64,000 bases of DNA, taken from NCBI GenBank assembly GCA_001013295.1, contig LAZY01000010.1:144480-208479 (forward strand), written 5' to 3'. The DNA comes from Chryseobacterium indologenes. GTDB lineage: Bacteria; Bacteroidota; Bacteroidia; Flavobacteriales; Weeksellaceae. Under the pieces are notes generated by a model. The model ran no database searches. It was not told the DNA's origin and worked only from the letters and a program-made list of their open reading frames with translations. Positions within the stretch are counted from its first letter, which is position 1. Each line of letters starts with the position of its first letter. A program made the translations under genes and the position numbers. This document shows, piece after piece, positions 25,820 to 33,532 of the stretch.

Positions 25820-26818
25820 TCAATAATATTCTATTTCATAAAAATACTCATAAGGATTAATTTTTACGTCAGGGCCGGAGGCTTCATAAATTTTGTTATT
25901 GAATTTATCATATTTAAATTTTGTAGACCCTGAATCTTTACTAACTGGATTTTCATATGAAAAATGGGTAATATAACCATTTTTATCATACTTTTTTGTG
26001 TGTACATCCCATGTTTTACCAATCATAATATTGACCTCTTTTGTATTTCGATGGTGTTTATCATAACTGAAAAAACTATTATATTCTCTGGATTTTCTGC
26101 TGATTAGATTGTTGTTTTCAGAATAAACAAATTCATGTCCGGTATTCTGAAGTAATGTTCCATCCATATAATTTTCCAATTTCACCTTATTTCCATCATA
26201 AATATATTTTTTGATTAACAATGGCTTTCTGTCAGGTTGAACAGCATTGACTAAAATGGAATGCTTATCCGGATCATAAATAACCTCCCAATGGCCATAC
26301 TTGAGTTTGCCCTGCTCCATATAGGATTCCATATATCCTGTAATCTGGTTTTTATTATTATAGGAATATTTTTTTATCTTCAGAGTATCACTATCTCTTA
26401 CGGTTTCCTTTCTGATAAGCCGGTTCTGAGAATCATAATGAAGATAGGTATACATTGTAACCATAGAATTTATTTTCACTAAAAAGCCTTCCTGATTAAA
26501 GAAATGAGTCTCAATAATTTGTTTTTGATCTTCCTTTGGGTACTTTTTGAATTTTGTGATTTTTTTTATTTTTCCGTTTAAGGTATGATTTTCATATTGA
26601 TTCTTAAGAGTTGTTTTTGCTTCAGGTATAAAATCGTCAACCATACGATCAAAGTCAATGGTTGGATTCGAAAATTTATGCTGAGGAAGATAGATTTCTT
26701 TAAAATTTGACGGGTCGTAGACATTTATCCTTGCATAAGCGCTGTCTGTCTGGGCGTACCCCTGAATATGACATATTAGAGCAGATAGTAATGAGAAGGC
26801 TGTTTTGATAATTTTCAC
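25820..26818 (-). CDS. Hypothetical secreted protein with YD-repeat-like motifs
   Basis: 332 residues, GTG start (no nearby ATG; the GTG opens a signal peptide ending QGYAQ). The chain contains loosely repeated strands of the form Y-x-Y-D-x-x-N-R-L-I (YLHYDSQNRLIRKE, KYSYNNKNQITGY, KFKYDKFNNKIYE), similar to the repeats of RHS/YD wall proteins and of many small secreted Bacteroidota proteins. There are too few to form a full RHS shell. Function unknown; likely periplasmic or surface. Confidence 0.68.
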   Translation of the reverse strand: MKIIKTAFSLLSALICHIQGYAQTDSAYARINVYDPSNFKEIYLPQHKFSNPTIDFDRMVDDFIPEAKTTLKNQYENHTLNGKIKKITKFKKYPKEDQKQIIETHFFNQEGFLVKINSMVTMYTYLHYDSQNRLIRKETVRDSDTLKIKKYSYNNKNQITGYMESYMEQGKLKYGHWEVIYDPDKHSILVNAVQPDRKPLLIKKYIYDGNKVKLENYMDGTLLQNTGHEFVYSENNNLISRKSREYNSFFSYDKHHRNTKEVNIMIGKTWDVHTKKYDKNGYITHFSYENPVSKDSGSTKFKYDKFNNKIYEASGPDVKINPYEYFYEIEYY

Positions 26819-26956
26819 AATTATTATAGTCTTAAAAGATGAAGATATTTTTCAAATATATAAAAAATCCAAGGGGCTGAAACCAAAAAAGAGAAGCAAG
26901 AGCCTCTCTATATATTAAATATTTTAATCTGTTTATCTTGTGGTTTTATATCAATA

Positions 26957-27778
26957 TCATTTTATTTCCAATACAGGAATAATATGTTCCCATTTCAGTT
27001 CTTTCGCATAATCCAATGCTGTTTTTCCAGTTCCTGACTGAATATTTTTATCAGCTCCGGCATCCAAGGCAGCCTGTACAATGGTTAGATTTCCGGCAAT
27101 GGTTTCCCGATGGAGAAGGGTGAGTCCGTTTTCATCCGTTTGATGTACTTCGTCAGGATATTGCTGTAAAAATTTAATGAATTCTTCCTTCATATTTTTA
27201 CTCATGGGGTGCTCGATCAGGTTCTCCGGGTTTTCTTTTTGGTTATTGGCTACCAGAATATCGTTGTAGTCTCCAAAGTCCAGTTGCCAGGCATCATCAT
27301 GTTCTCTTCTTTCCGGTTCAGACATGTCAGCACGCATCTTTTGAATGGTGAATCCTCCATAAGTTTTAGGAAGAGTAGGAGAGGAAGAAGAAAATAATTT
27401 AGAAAGTCCCTTGGATTGTTTTACAGCTGGGGTAATGGCAAAAAGCCAGTCGCTGATATGATTCAAAGGAATTTCAACATAATCGCCCACCTGTATGTTT
27501 TGAAGGCTGTGTGGTTCATTGATCAGATAACCTTTGACATTTTCACCGTCAAAAGCCACTTCATTGATCCACATATGTTCTACCAGTTCTTCCCCAGTTT
27601 CTTCATCCTGTTCCTGAAAAATAGTTTTTACGCAGGCGAGATCAAGGCCGGGAATTATTCTTCGGTATTCCCAGGACTGTTCGCGCCAGAAATATTTAAA
27701 AGTTTCCTGTGCTCTTTGATAAGCTTTATGCATTTCCGGATCATTTCCGTCGGCAAAAAAAATCGAATTGTTTTCCAT
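26957..27778 (-). CDS. DUF2314 protein with C-terminal ankyrin repeats
   Basis: 273 residues. Residues about 15-115 (AQETFKYFWREQSWEYRRII through EHMWINEVAF and VGDYVEIPLNHISDW) match the DUF2314 fold, in which a short protein domain with a conserved V-x-G-x-x-V-x-I-P stretch occurs. The last 60 residues hold about two ankyrin repeats (GLTLLHRETIAGNLTIVQAALDAG; TALDYAKE). DUF2314 often appears near polymorphic-toxin immunity genes. The neighbours are also poorly known cytosolic proteins, so a small immunity or stress cluster is possible but unproven. Confidence 0.75.
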   Translation of the reverse strand: MENNSIFFADGNDPEMHKAYQRAQETFKYFWREQSWEYRRIIPGLDLACVKTIFQEQDEETGEELVEHMWINEVAFDGENVKGYLINEPHSLQNIQVGDYVEIPLNHISDWLFAITPAVKQSKGLSKLFSSSSPTLPKTYGGFTIQKMRADMSEPERREHDDAWQLDFGDYNDILVANNQKENPENLIEHPMSKNMKEEFIKFLQQYPDEVHQTDENGLTLLHRETIAGNLTIVQAALDAGADKNIQSGTGKTALDYAKELKWEHIIPVLEIK

Positions 27779-27826
27779 ATACTGTGTTGTGATTAGGTGG
27801 CTATAAATAGATATGAAGGGATAATT

Positions 27827-28465
27827 CTACTTTTGATAGGCTTCCTTGGGGAGTAGTGCTGCAGTTCTGTAATAGCTGATGTCTGCCGGGCACTGCTCCT
27901 GAAGATCCTGGAAAGTATCATAGTCATAGTGAGCCCAGTTTTCTTCATGATCAGGGTCCGAAGTTTTGTCAACAGCAAGTTCCAGCTTTCCGTCTTCCTG
28001 ATAACTGCATTCTATGGCGGCATACTTTTCACCGTTTTCATCAGTAGTATACCAGCATTTTACCGTTTTTTCAAGCTGTGGCTCTTTTGTTTCATTGTCA
28101 ATAACCTGAGAACAGATGAAATTTTCAGGGTCATCCGTTTTAAATACGGTTTTGGAGATCAGAGGCAGTTCATCCACAGAAAGAGAGTATAATTTGTTGG
28201 TGGAAATGATGAACCCGTCTGTCGTCTCTCTTTTTTCAATATCAAAAAAGTCTGACTTTTCTTTCAGGTATTCCAATATCTGCCCTTCATCTTCATCATC
28301 ACTTAGGAAATAATTGATGTTGTATATACTGTCTTCACTGATGAATTCAATTTCTTTCAGGAAATCTGAGCCTTCTTCATAATAATACAGATGATATTCA
28401 CTTAGCTTCACAGCATTGCTTTTGGAGACAACTTCCCCAAAAATGTTTTTGTACACTTTTCTCAT
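27827..28465 (-). CDS. Hypothetical acidic cytosolic protein
   Basis: 212 residues, no signal or membrane segment, strongly acidic (DDEDEG, DPDHEENWAHYDYD). It starts MRKVYKNIFGEVVSKSNAV and has no catalytic motif I know. It is 48 bases upstream of the DUF2314 gene on the same strand and probably co-transcribed. No function is proposed. Confidence 0.65.
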   Translation of the reverse strand: MRKVYKNIFGEVVSKSNAVKLSEYHLYYYEEGSDFLKEIEFISEDSIYNINYFLSDDEDEGQILEYLKEKSDFFDIEKRETTDGFIISTNKLYSLSVDELPLISKTVFKTDDPENFICSQVIDNETKEPQLEKTVKCWYTTDENGEKYAAIECSYQEDGKLELAVDKTSDPDHEENWAHYDYDTFQDLQEQCPADISYYRTAALLPKEAYQK

Positions 28466-28575
28466 TGTTAATCATGTTAGTTAGTTTCTCATCTATTAGT
28501 TAAGTGGTGAAGCAAAGATAAGTTTCTTTTTTTTCTTAACCTTAAGTGTATTATAGTATTATTTTCGTAAGTAAA

Positions 28576-29004
28576 TCAAATATCTTTTATAAAATCCTCA
28601 TATTCGTAGTAGAACCTTTCAAATCCATCCATTTTGTCAACAAAAAACTCAAAAATTTCCTGCCATGTATTTTTATTGTAGACAGATACGCCATTTTTTT
28701 CAACCCAGATTCTGCTGATTACCTTTCCGTTTTCCAGAGCAAAATGCTCTTCTTTGTGGAAGTCTCCGATGAAATCTTTTAAAATATCTTCCAGTGACCA
28801 GATCTTCTCATAATAAGCATTGCGGAAGATTTCATCCCTCATTTCTATATCTAATGACACTTCTGCCTTCTTGGGATCTGCAGAAAATTTGAATGCCATA
28901 TCCTTGACTTTAGTATTGTAAAGAATCCACTTTCTCGGAAAGGATTTTCCAAAAGCGATCCAAAAGTCTTTTTTGAGCTGTTGTGCCTCTTGTTTACTGA
29001 ACAT
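28576..29004 (-). CDS. DUF4268 family protein
   Basis: 142 residues from the ATG at 29004; a longer frame from 29031 adds nine residues lacking family similarity. The opening MFSKQEAQQLKKDFWIAFG and the acidic-aromatic tail FERFYYEYEDFIKDI match the DUF4268 family found widely in Bacteroidota. The fold has been related to PD-(D/E)xK-like domains in longer relatives, but no catalytic set is evident here. Function unknown. Upstream lies an imperfect inverted repeat. Confidence 0.75.
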   Translation of the reverse strand: MFSKQEAQQLKKDFWIAFGKSFPRKWILYNTKVKDMAFKFSADPKKAEVSLDIEMRDEIFRNAYYEKIWSLEDILKDFIGDFHKEEHFALENGKVISRIWVEKNGVSVYNKNTWQEIFEFFVDKMDGFERFYYEYEDFIKDI

Positions 29005-29022
29005 AGAGCAAACATAATGATT

Positions 29023-29183
29023 TAATGGCAAAAAGGCAAAAAGATAAAGTCATTGAATGGGACAATATACAGAGAAGACTTATTTTTAAACTAAAATAAA
29101 AGCGTTCTTTACAATCTTCATTCTTTTACCCTTCTGCATTTTCGCTATTTCGCTATTTTGCCCTTTTCCTATTTCCCATTTTC
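29023..29183. repeat. Imperfect long inverted repeat
   Basis: The purine-rich left arm (AATGGCAAAAAGGCAAAAAG) is mirrored by a pyrimidine-rich right arm ending TTTCCCATT. It occupies the divergent spacer between the DUF4268 gene and the Rrf2 gene and resembles the element at 46118-46286. Confidence 0.45.
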
Positions 29184-29214
29184 CATATTAAACAATTTTC
29201 TTATTTTTGCTGTA

Positions 29215-29622
29215 ATGCTTTCAAAAAAATCTCAATATGCGTTTAAGGCACTTTCATATCTTGTAGAAAAAAGAGATGAAGGCCCGATTCTTATTTCCGA
29301 AATTGCGGAACATAAAAAAATTCCTTTAAAGTTTTTGGAAAATATTCTGCTTGAACTGAAAAAAGCGGAGATCCTCGACAGTAAAAAAGGTAAAGGAGGA
29401 GGCTATTTTTTAAAAGAAAAGCCTGAAAATGTAAAATTAGCCAAGATCATCCGTCTGGTAAATGGCCCTATCGCTATGCTTCCCTGTGTAAGTCTGAATT
29501 TCTATGAAAAATGTGAAGACTGCAATGAAGATCACTGTGGGCTGCATGACGTACTGATTGAAGTTCGGGATGCCTCCTTGAATATTTTAGAGAAAAAAAC
29601 TTTAATGGATCTGGTCGACTGA
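29215..29622 (+). CDS. Rrf2 family transcriptional regulator
   Basis: 135 residues from the inner ATG at 29215; the longer frame from 29158 lies in the repeat and is rejected. The winged helix begins MLSKKSQYAFKALSYLVE with ISEIAEHKKIPLKFLENIL as recognition part. Four cysteines in C-x8-C-x2-C-x4-C (around residues 85-105) could bind an iron-sulfur cluster, as in IscR or NsrR, although the spacing is different. The next gene is a TauE/SafE sulfur exporter, so sulfur or redox control is a reasonable inference. Confidence 0.88.
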   Translation: MLSKKSQYAFKALSYLVEKRDEGPILISEIAEHKKIPLKFLENILLELKKAEILDSKKGKGGGYFLKEKPENVKLAKIIRLVNGPIAMLPCVSLNFYEKCEDCNEDHCGLHDVLIEVRDASLNILEKKTLMDLVD

Positions 29623-29734
29623 CCCGGTCTTTTTTTTTGAATTAGTAGTCTATCTTTTTGGTAGGATAATATTTTTATCAGATATTTGCAAAGCTTCAAT
29701 GGAAGCACATATACACTGAAACGAAATATTATTT

Positions 29735-30622
29735 ATGGTCATTTCAAGAAAAATCCAGGTAAGACTCAATGTACTTTTTGTAACCCTTGCATTCTTAGGT
29801 ATTGCAGTGTTCTCTATGTATGAATTGGGTTATCTGGACCAGCTTTTCGATATTTTAGCAAAAGACAATTATATTTTTTACTGGATGCTGTTGGTAGGCG
29901 TTTTTGCCGAAATCGTGGCAGGATCTATGGGAATGGGATACGGGGTGATCTGTACAACAACGCTTTTGTTACTTAATATCCCTCCTCATATTGTAAGTGC
30001 AAGTATCCATTCGGCAGAAAGCTTTACAACAGCGGCGGGAAGTCTTAGCCATATCAAACTTAAGAATGTAAGTAAAAGTCTGGTGAAAAAGCTGGCAGTT
30101 CCGGCAGTTATTGGAGCGATCATTGGAGCGGTTTCTCTGACTTATCTGGGAGAATATTATGCCAAGATCACCAAAACCATTATCGCATTTTATACCTTAT
30201 ATCTTGGGATACAGATCTTTTCGAATGCTTTTAAAGAAAAACAAAGTAAAGCCCTGAAAAGGAAGACCAATCTTACCAGACTCGGAGTGATCGGAGGCTT
30301 TATAGATTCGTTTGCCGGTGGAGGATGGGGCCCTTTGGTTACCGGAACTCTGATCAAAAATGCATTTACACCAAGATTTGCGGTAGGAAGTTCAACGGTA
30401 GCCAAGTTTATCCTGACTATCACCGCAGCAGTCACTTTTTTCTTTACCCTGGGGATTCAGCACTGGAACATTATTTTGGGCCTTTTAATCGGAGGAATCA
30501 TTACGGCACCTTTTTCTGCCATGCTTACGGCAAGGCTGCCTGTGAAGAAAATGTTTCTGATCATTGGTATGCTGGTGATCATCATGAGTTCTATAACTAT
30601 TTATAAATCAGTTTTTAATTAA
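29735..30622 (+). CDS. TauE/SafE family sulfite exporter-like membrane protein
   Basis: 295 residues, eight or so membrane helices. The two conserved half-repeats are GSMGMGYGVICTTTLLLL and GFIDSFAGGGWGPLVTGTL, each with the Gly-rich family motif. TauE/SafE proteins move sulfite, sulfoacetate or related anions. It lies 112 bases after the Rrf2 regulator, in the same direction. An extra N-terminal helix (about 10-30) precedes the core. Confidence 0.85.
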   Translation: MVISRKIQVRLNVLFVTLAFLGIAVFSMYELGYLDQLFDILAKDNYIFYWMLLVGVFAEIVAGSMGMGYGVICTTTLLLLNIPPHIVSASIHSAESFTTAAGSLSHIKLKNVSKSLVKKLAVPAVIGAIIGAVSLTYLGEYYAKITKTIIAFYTLYLGIQIFSNAFKEKQSKALKRKTNLTRLGVIGGFIDSFAGGGWGPLVTGTLIKNAFTPRFAVGSSTVAKFILTITAAVTFFFTLGIQHWNIILGLLIGGIITAPFSAMLTARLPVKKMFLIIGMLVIIMSSITIYKSVFN

Positions 30623-30710
30623 AAAATAAGCCTGATCTCTGAAAATAAAGGCATCAAAAATATATTTGGTTTTGAAAATATTTTACTTTTACATCACTAA
30701 ATATTAGAAC

Positions 30711-31001
30711 ATGAATTTACATATCATTGCACTTTTTAAGTTTAATGAAAATTACCTGATGGAAGCAGTGGAGCTGTTTCAGAAGCTTGTGAAAGAAACA
30801 AGAAAGGAAGAGGGCTGCCTGCAATACGACCTTATTGAGGATAAGGATAATAAAGGAACCTTTTTCCTGATTGAGCTTTGGGAAAGTGTTGATCATCACA
30901 ACAGACACAATGGACAGGATCACCTGCTGGACTTCCGTAAAGATGCTTCTAAAATGATGGAGAGCTCAACGGAAGTTTATAAAGGATTTAAGATATATTA
31001 A
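30711..31001 (+). CDS. Antibiotic biosynthesis monooxygenase (ABM/YgiN-like) domain protein
   Basis: 96 residues, one ferredoxin-like ABM domain. The pattern ETRKEEGCLQYDLIED followed by FFLIELWESVDHHNRHN is characteristic, including the conserved His pair region. Such proteins dimerise and act as quinol monooxygenases or heme-related enzymes; the substrate is unknown here. Single gene with a downstream terminator. Confidence 0.85.
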   Translation: MNLHIIALFKFNENYLMEAVELFQKLVKETRKEEGCLQYDLIEDKDNKGTFFLIELWESVDHHNRHNGQDHLLDFRKDASKMMESSTEVYKGFKIY

Positions 31002-31121
31002 TTAATCTGAGTTCTGCCTACTTCACATCTGGTTTTCATTAAGTTCAGAGAAATCTGAAGCCGGAAGATAGTGAGGTTTTATGACAGAGCTACTTGCATT
31101 TTATTAATTCTTCTAAAGATC

Positions 31122-31156
31122 AAAGGCGGTTTCAACATTCTGGAACCGCCTTTTAT
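31122..31156 (+). terminator. Terminator after the ABM protein gene
   Basis: Stem AAAGGCGGTTTC / GGAACCGCCTTT with one mismatch, loop AACATTCT region, T-rich tail. It lies 120 bases after the stop and 36 bases before the convergent gene end, so it may serve both directions. Confidence 0.7.
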
Positions 31157-31191
31157 TAGAAAAAATAGAAAGTATTAAATGAAATGGTTAT

Positions 31192-32478
31192 TTATTTTAC
31201 AATAAGTTTTCTCGTTTCCGATTGACCACCGTAAGTGATTTTTACTAAATAATTTCCTGATGTTAGGTGAGAAAGGTTCAGATCCTGTTTGTAGAACCCT
31301 GCCTGATTGGTAAGCTCAGCAGCATACACCTGCTTTCCGGTAAGGTCATATACTTCTACATTCCCTTTGTTGCCCGTTTTTTCTTTAACATCGAATAAGA
31401 CCGTAACCTTTTTATCAGCTGTGGTAGGGTTAGGATAAATTCCGAAACTGGCTTTTTTGCCCACTTCAGTGATTCCTAAGGTTTCAGTGATCTTTTTGTA
31501 TTTGAAATACATATTTCCTGTTGATGATCCTTCATTAGAAATAAAATACATTCTGTAGTAGTCAGATCCCTGTTTGATATAATATACGGCATCAGAATAC
31601 ACTCCGGATGTAGGTTTCCATGAGTGACCAATTGTTGTGATATTGCTTGAGAATGACGTGTTTGCCGGGATATTGGTTGCCGCCGTCTCCTGTGTTTCAG
31701 GACGTACTTTTGCAACAGAAATATTCGGATTCTGAATGACTCCGGCCATTCTGTATTTCATGGTTTGCGGATTTCCCTGTTGGTCTACATAAGGGTAATC
31801 TGTATAATATCTTGTAAACATCATATCCCAGTCACTTCTGGAAGGTTCCATAGCAGGAACTTTAGCTCCGGTTGTAAATGAGAAATAGTTGAAAAATGCA
31901 TCATCTGTTCCGTTAGCTATAGTTCTTGTTTCCGTTGGTCCCCAGGCAGTTCCGTTCCATTTTGCATATTTGAAGGTATACCCTCCAAAATAGTCATCAA
32001 TCATGAATTTAACAGAAGCTCCTGATGCGTATTGCATGATGAAAATTACTTTCCCTACTACGTGATGGTTGATATATTCTCCCCATCCATAAGTAGCAGA
32101 ACCTTGTTCAAAAGCACCTTCCTGGATATACTTGGTATTGTCAAGATTAAAAATCGGTGAACCATAAGAAGCTACACTGTTTGTTGTGATCGTATCCCAA
32201 TCAGAAGGAGTAGCGGATGCTTCATATACTTTTATATCATAAGCGTCATTCACTCTGGTTCCAAAACTGGTAGCAGACAGTCTGTAGAAAGCGACATCCC
32301 ACGAGTTGGCAGGCTGTGTTACGATCGTATTGCTGCTAAAGTCAAAAAAGACACGGTTCTGGTAACTGCTTCCCATGGACATGTTAACGGTCGTATATCC
32401 GTTAGCATCTGTTTGCGCCAGCACTGTTTGTTGAACTGAAAGTGCAAACAAAGAAGTCAAAAGTAATTTTGTTTTCAT
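31192..32478 (-). CDS. HmuY-like T9SS-secreted protein, probable heme binding
   Basis: 428 residues. A signal peptide ends near VLAQ. The body repeats the HmuY-family style (NSWDVAFYRLS early, RSDWDMMFTRY in the middle), where a Trp-Asp strand follows an Asn-rich turn. The C-terminal 80 residues (FGIYPNPTTADKKVTV to KLIVK) form a type A T9SS sorting domain, so it should be surface-exposed or released as a hemophore. The promoter region carries the same inverted-repeat operator as the next two transcription units, which include a TonB receptor. HmuY proteins bind heme in Porphyromonas; heme binding here is inferred. Confidence 0.82.
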   Translation of the reverse strand: MKTKLLLTSLFALSVQQTVLAQTDANGYTTVNMSMGSSYQNRVFFDFSSNTIVTQPANSWDVAFYRLSATSFGTRVNDAYDIKVYEASATPSDWDTITTNSVASYGSPIFNLDNTKYIQEGAFEQGSATYGWGEYINHHVVGKVIFIMQYASGASVKFMIDDYFGGYTFKYAKWNGTAWGPTETRTIANGTDDAFFNYFSFTTGAKVPAMEPSRSDWDMMFTRYYTDYPYVDQQGNPQTMKYRMAGVIQNPNISVAKVRPETQETAATNIPANTSFSSNITTIGHSWKPTSGVYSDAVYYIKQGSDYYRMYFISNEGSSTGNMYFKYKKITETLGITEVGKKASFGIYPNPTTADKKVTVLFDVKEKTGNKGNVEVYDLTGKQVYAAELTNQAGFYKQDLNLSHLTSGNYLVKITYGGQSETRKLIVK

Positions 32479-32499
32479 AACTTATTTTTTTTATCCTTA

Positions 32500-32551
32500 T
32501 TTAGAATTATTCCACAAAAGTATATATATTATTTTTAATCATTCTAAATAA
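32500..32551. promoter_or_regulatory. Inverted-repeat operator, heme locus site 1 (Fur-like)
   Basis: Two outward copies of a TTATTTAGAATnATT half-site face each other: TTTAGAATTATTCC at 32500-32513 and the reverse complement ending ATTCTAAATAAA at 32540-32551. A minus-strand -7 box TACTTTTG (about 32515-32522) lies between them. The near-identical arrangement at 33446-33500 suggests one regulator. Confidence 0.65.
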
Positions 32552-32595
32552 AAACATTATTTTTATCGTGTTTTTATTCTGGGTATAGCATAAAC

Positions 32596-32625
32596 AAAGC
32601 CGACAGAAAAGATTCTGCCGGCTTT
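32596..32625 (-). terminator. Terminator of the choice-of-anchor protein gene
   Basis: Stem AAAGCCGACAG / CTGCCGGCTTT (one G-U type pair) with an 8-base loop. It lies 28 bases beyond the leftward gene. Confidence 0.65.
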
Positions 32626-32652
32626 AAAAGGTTAATAATAGTCTGAGAAACC

Positions 32653-33435
32653 TTATTTTTTGATAAATTTCGACTGGGTTGTATTTCCATCAGTTGTTTC
32701 AGTTACAGTGTAATATATTCCCGTCTGTAATCCGCTGATGTCAAATAGCTGTCTGTTGAGTTTTCCTTCAGCTACTTTTTGTCCTGAAGCAGAATAAATC
32801 CTGATATTTTTAGGCTCTTTTTTGGTTACAAATACCAGAGCCGTCTGGTCTGCATTTACTGCAAATCTGATCTCGTCTGCTGATTTTTTGTGATCTGTAA
32901 CACCCAATGTAGAAGCTGTATTGTACACTACATCATCAATAAGTATAGCGGCGTGAGCTACATTACCGATGAATTTGAAGGCAATATACTGTTGCGATGA
33001 GGCAGGTACAGTATAGCTTAGCGTCTGAATAGTACTTGAAGTAATATCCACTGCTGCTCCCAGAGGAGTAAAGCCAGACATATCCGTCGTGCTCGAAACC
33101 AAACCTGCCTGAATAGAACCTGCACCTCCGGAACCGGTGGTAAGGGCTACCTTAAATGACAATGATTTTGTACCGTCAGGTGCCGTGATCTGCGGAGTGA
33201 TAGCATAAAACGGGACATTGGGCGAGAAAAAAGTATATCCCTGCAGATATTTATTACCATTTGCAGCATCAGGATATAACCTTTGCCCTGAAGTGACAGC
33301 AGACCATCCGTTTTGAGGAAGAGAATTACCAATACCTGTAGTAAAAGATTCAAAACTTTCATTGATCGTAGGAACCTGAGCATATGCTGAGAAACCAGTA
33401 AATATCAATGCTCCTAAAAGTAATTTTAACTTCAT
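32653..33435 (-). CDS. T9SS-secreted protein with choice-of-anchor J-like domain
   Basis: 260 residues. Signal peptide to about SAYAQ. Residues 20-165 read NESFESF, LPQNGWSAV and YLQGYTFFSPN in the order of a choice-of-anchor J (MAM-like jelly roll) domain. The tail from about 195 (KNIRIYSASGQKVAEGKL to KFIKK) is a type A T9SS sorting domain. It is divergent from the TonB receptor gene and shares its operator, so co-regulation with heme uptake is likely. Its ligand is unknown. Confidence 0.8.
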   Translation of the reverse strand: MKLKLLLGALIFTGFSAYAQVPTINESFESFTTGIGNSLPQNGWSAVTSGQRLYPDAANGNKYLQGYTFFSPNVPFYAITPQITAPDGTKSLSFKVALTTGSGGAGSIQAGLVSSTTDMSGFTPLGAAVDITSSTIQTLSYTVPASSQQYIAFKFIGNVAHAAILIDDVVYNTASTLGVTDHKKSADEIRFAVNADQTALVFVTKKEPKNIRIYSASGQKVAEGKLNRQLFDISGLQTGIYYTVTETTDGNTTQSKFIKK

Positions 33436-33445
33436 AACATTATTT

Positions 33446-33500
33446 TTATTTAGAATTATTCCACAAAAATATATATTTATTTTTAATGATTCTAAATAAA
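33446..33500. promoter_or_regulatory. Inverted-repeat operator, heme locus site 2 (Fur-like)
   Basis: Half-site TTTATTTAGAATTATT at 33446-33461 faces its reverse complement AATGATTCTAAATAAA at 33485-33500. It lies in the divergent promoter between the choice-of-anchor gene and the TonB receptor gene. The right half-site abuts the rightward -7 box. Confidence 0.68.
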
Positions 33501-33504
33501 GTTT

Positions 33505-33512
33505 TATATTTG
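33505..33512 (+). promoter_or_regulatory. -7 box of the heme-uptake operon
   Basis: TATATTTG fits TAnnTTTG and lies 20 bases before the TonB receptor ATG, directly next to the operator half-site. Confidence 0.6.
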
Positions 33513-33532
33513 TCGAAAATTTTTTTCAATAT

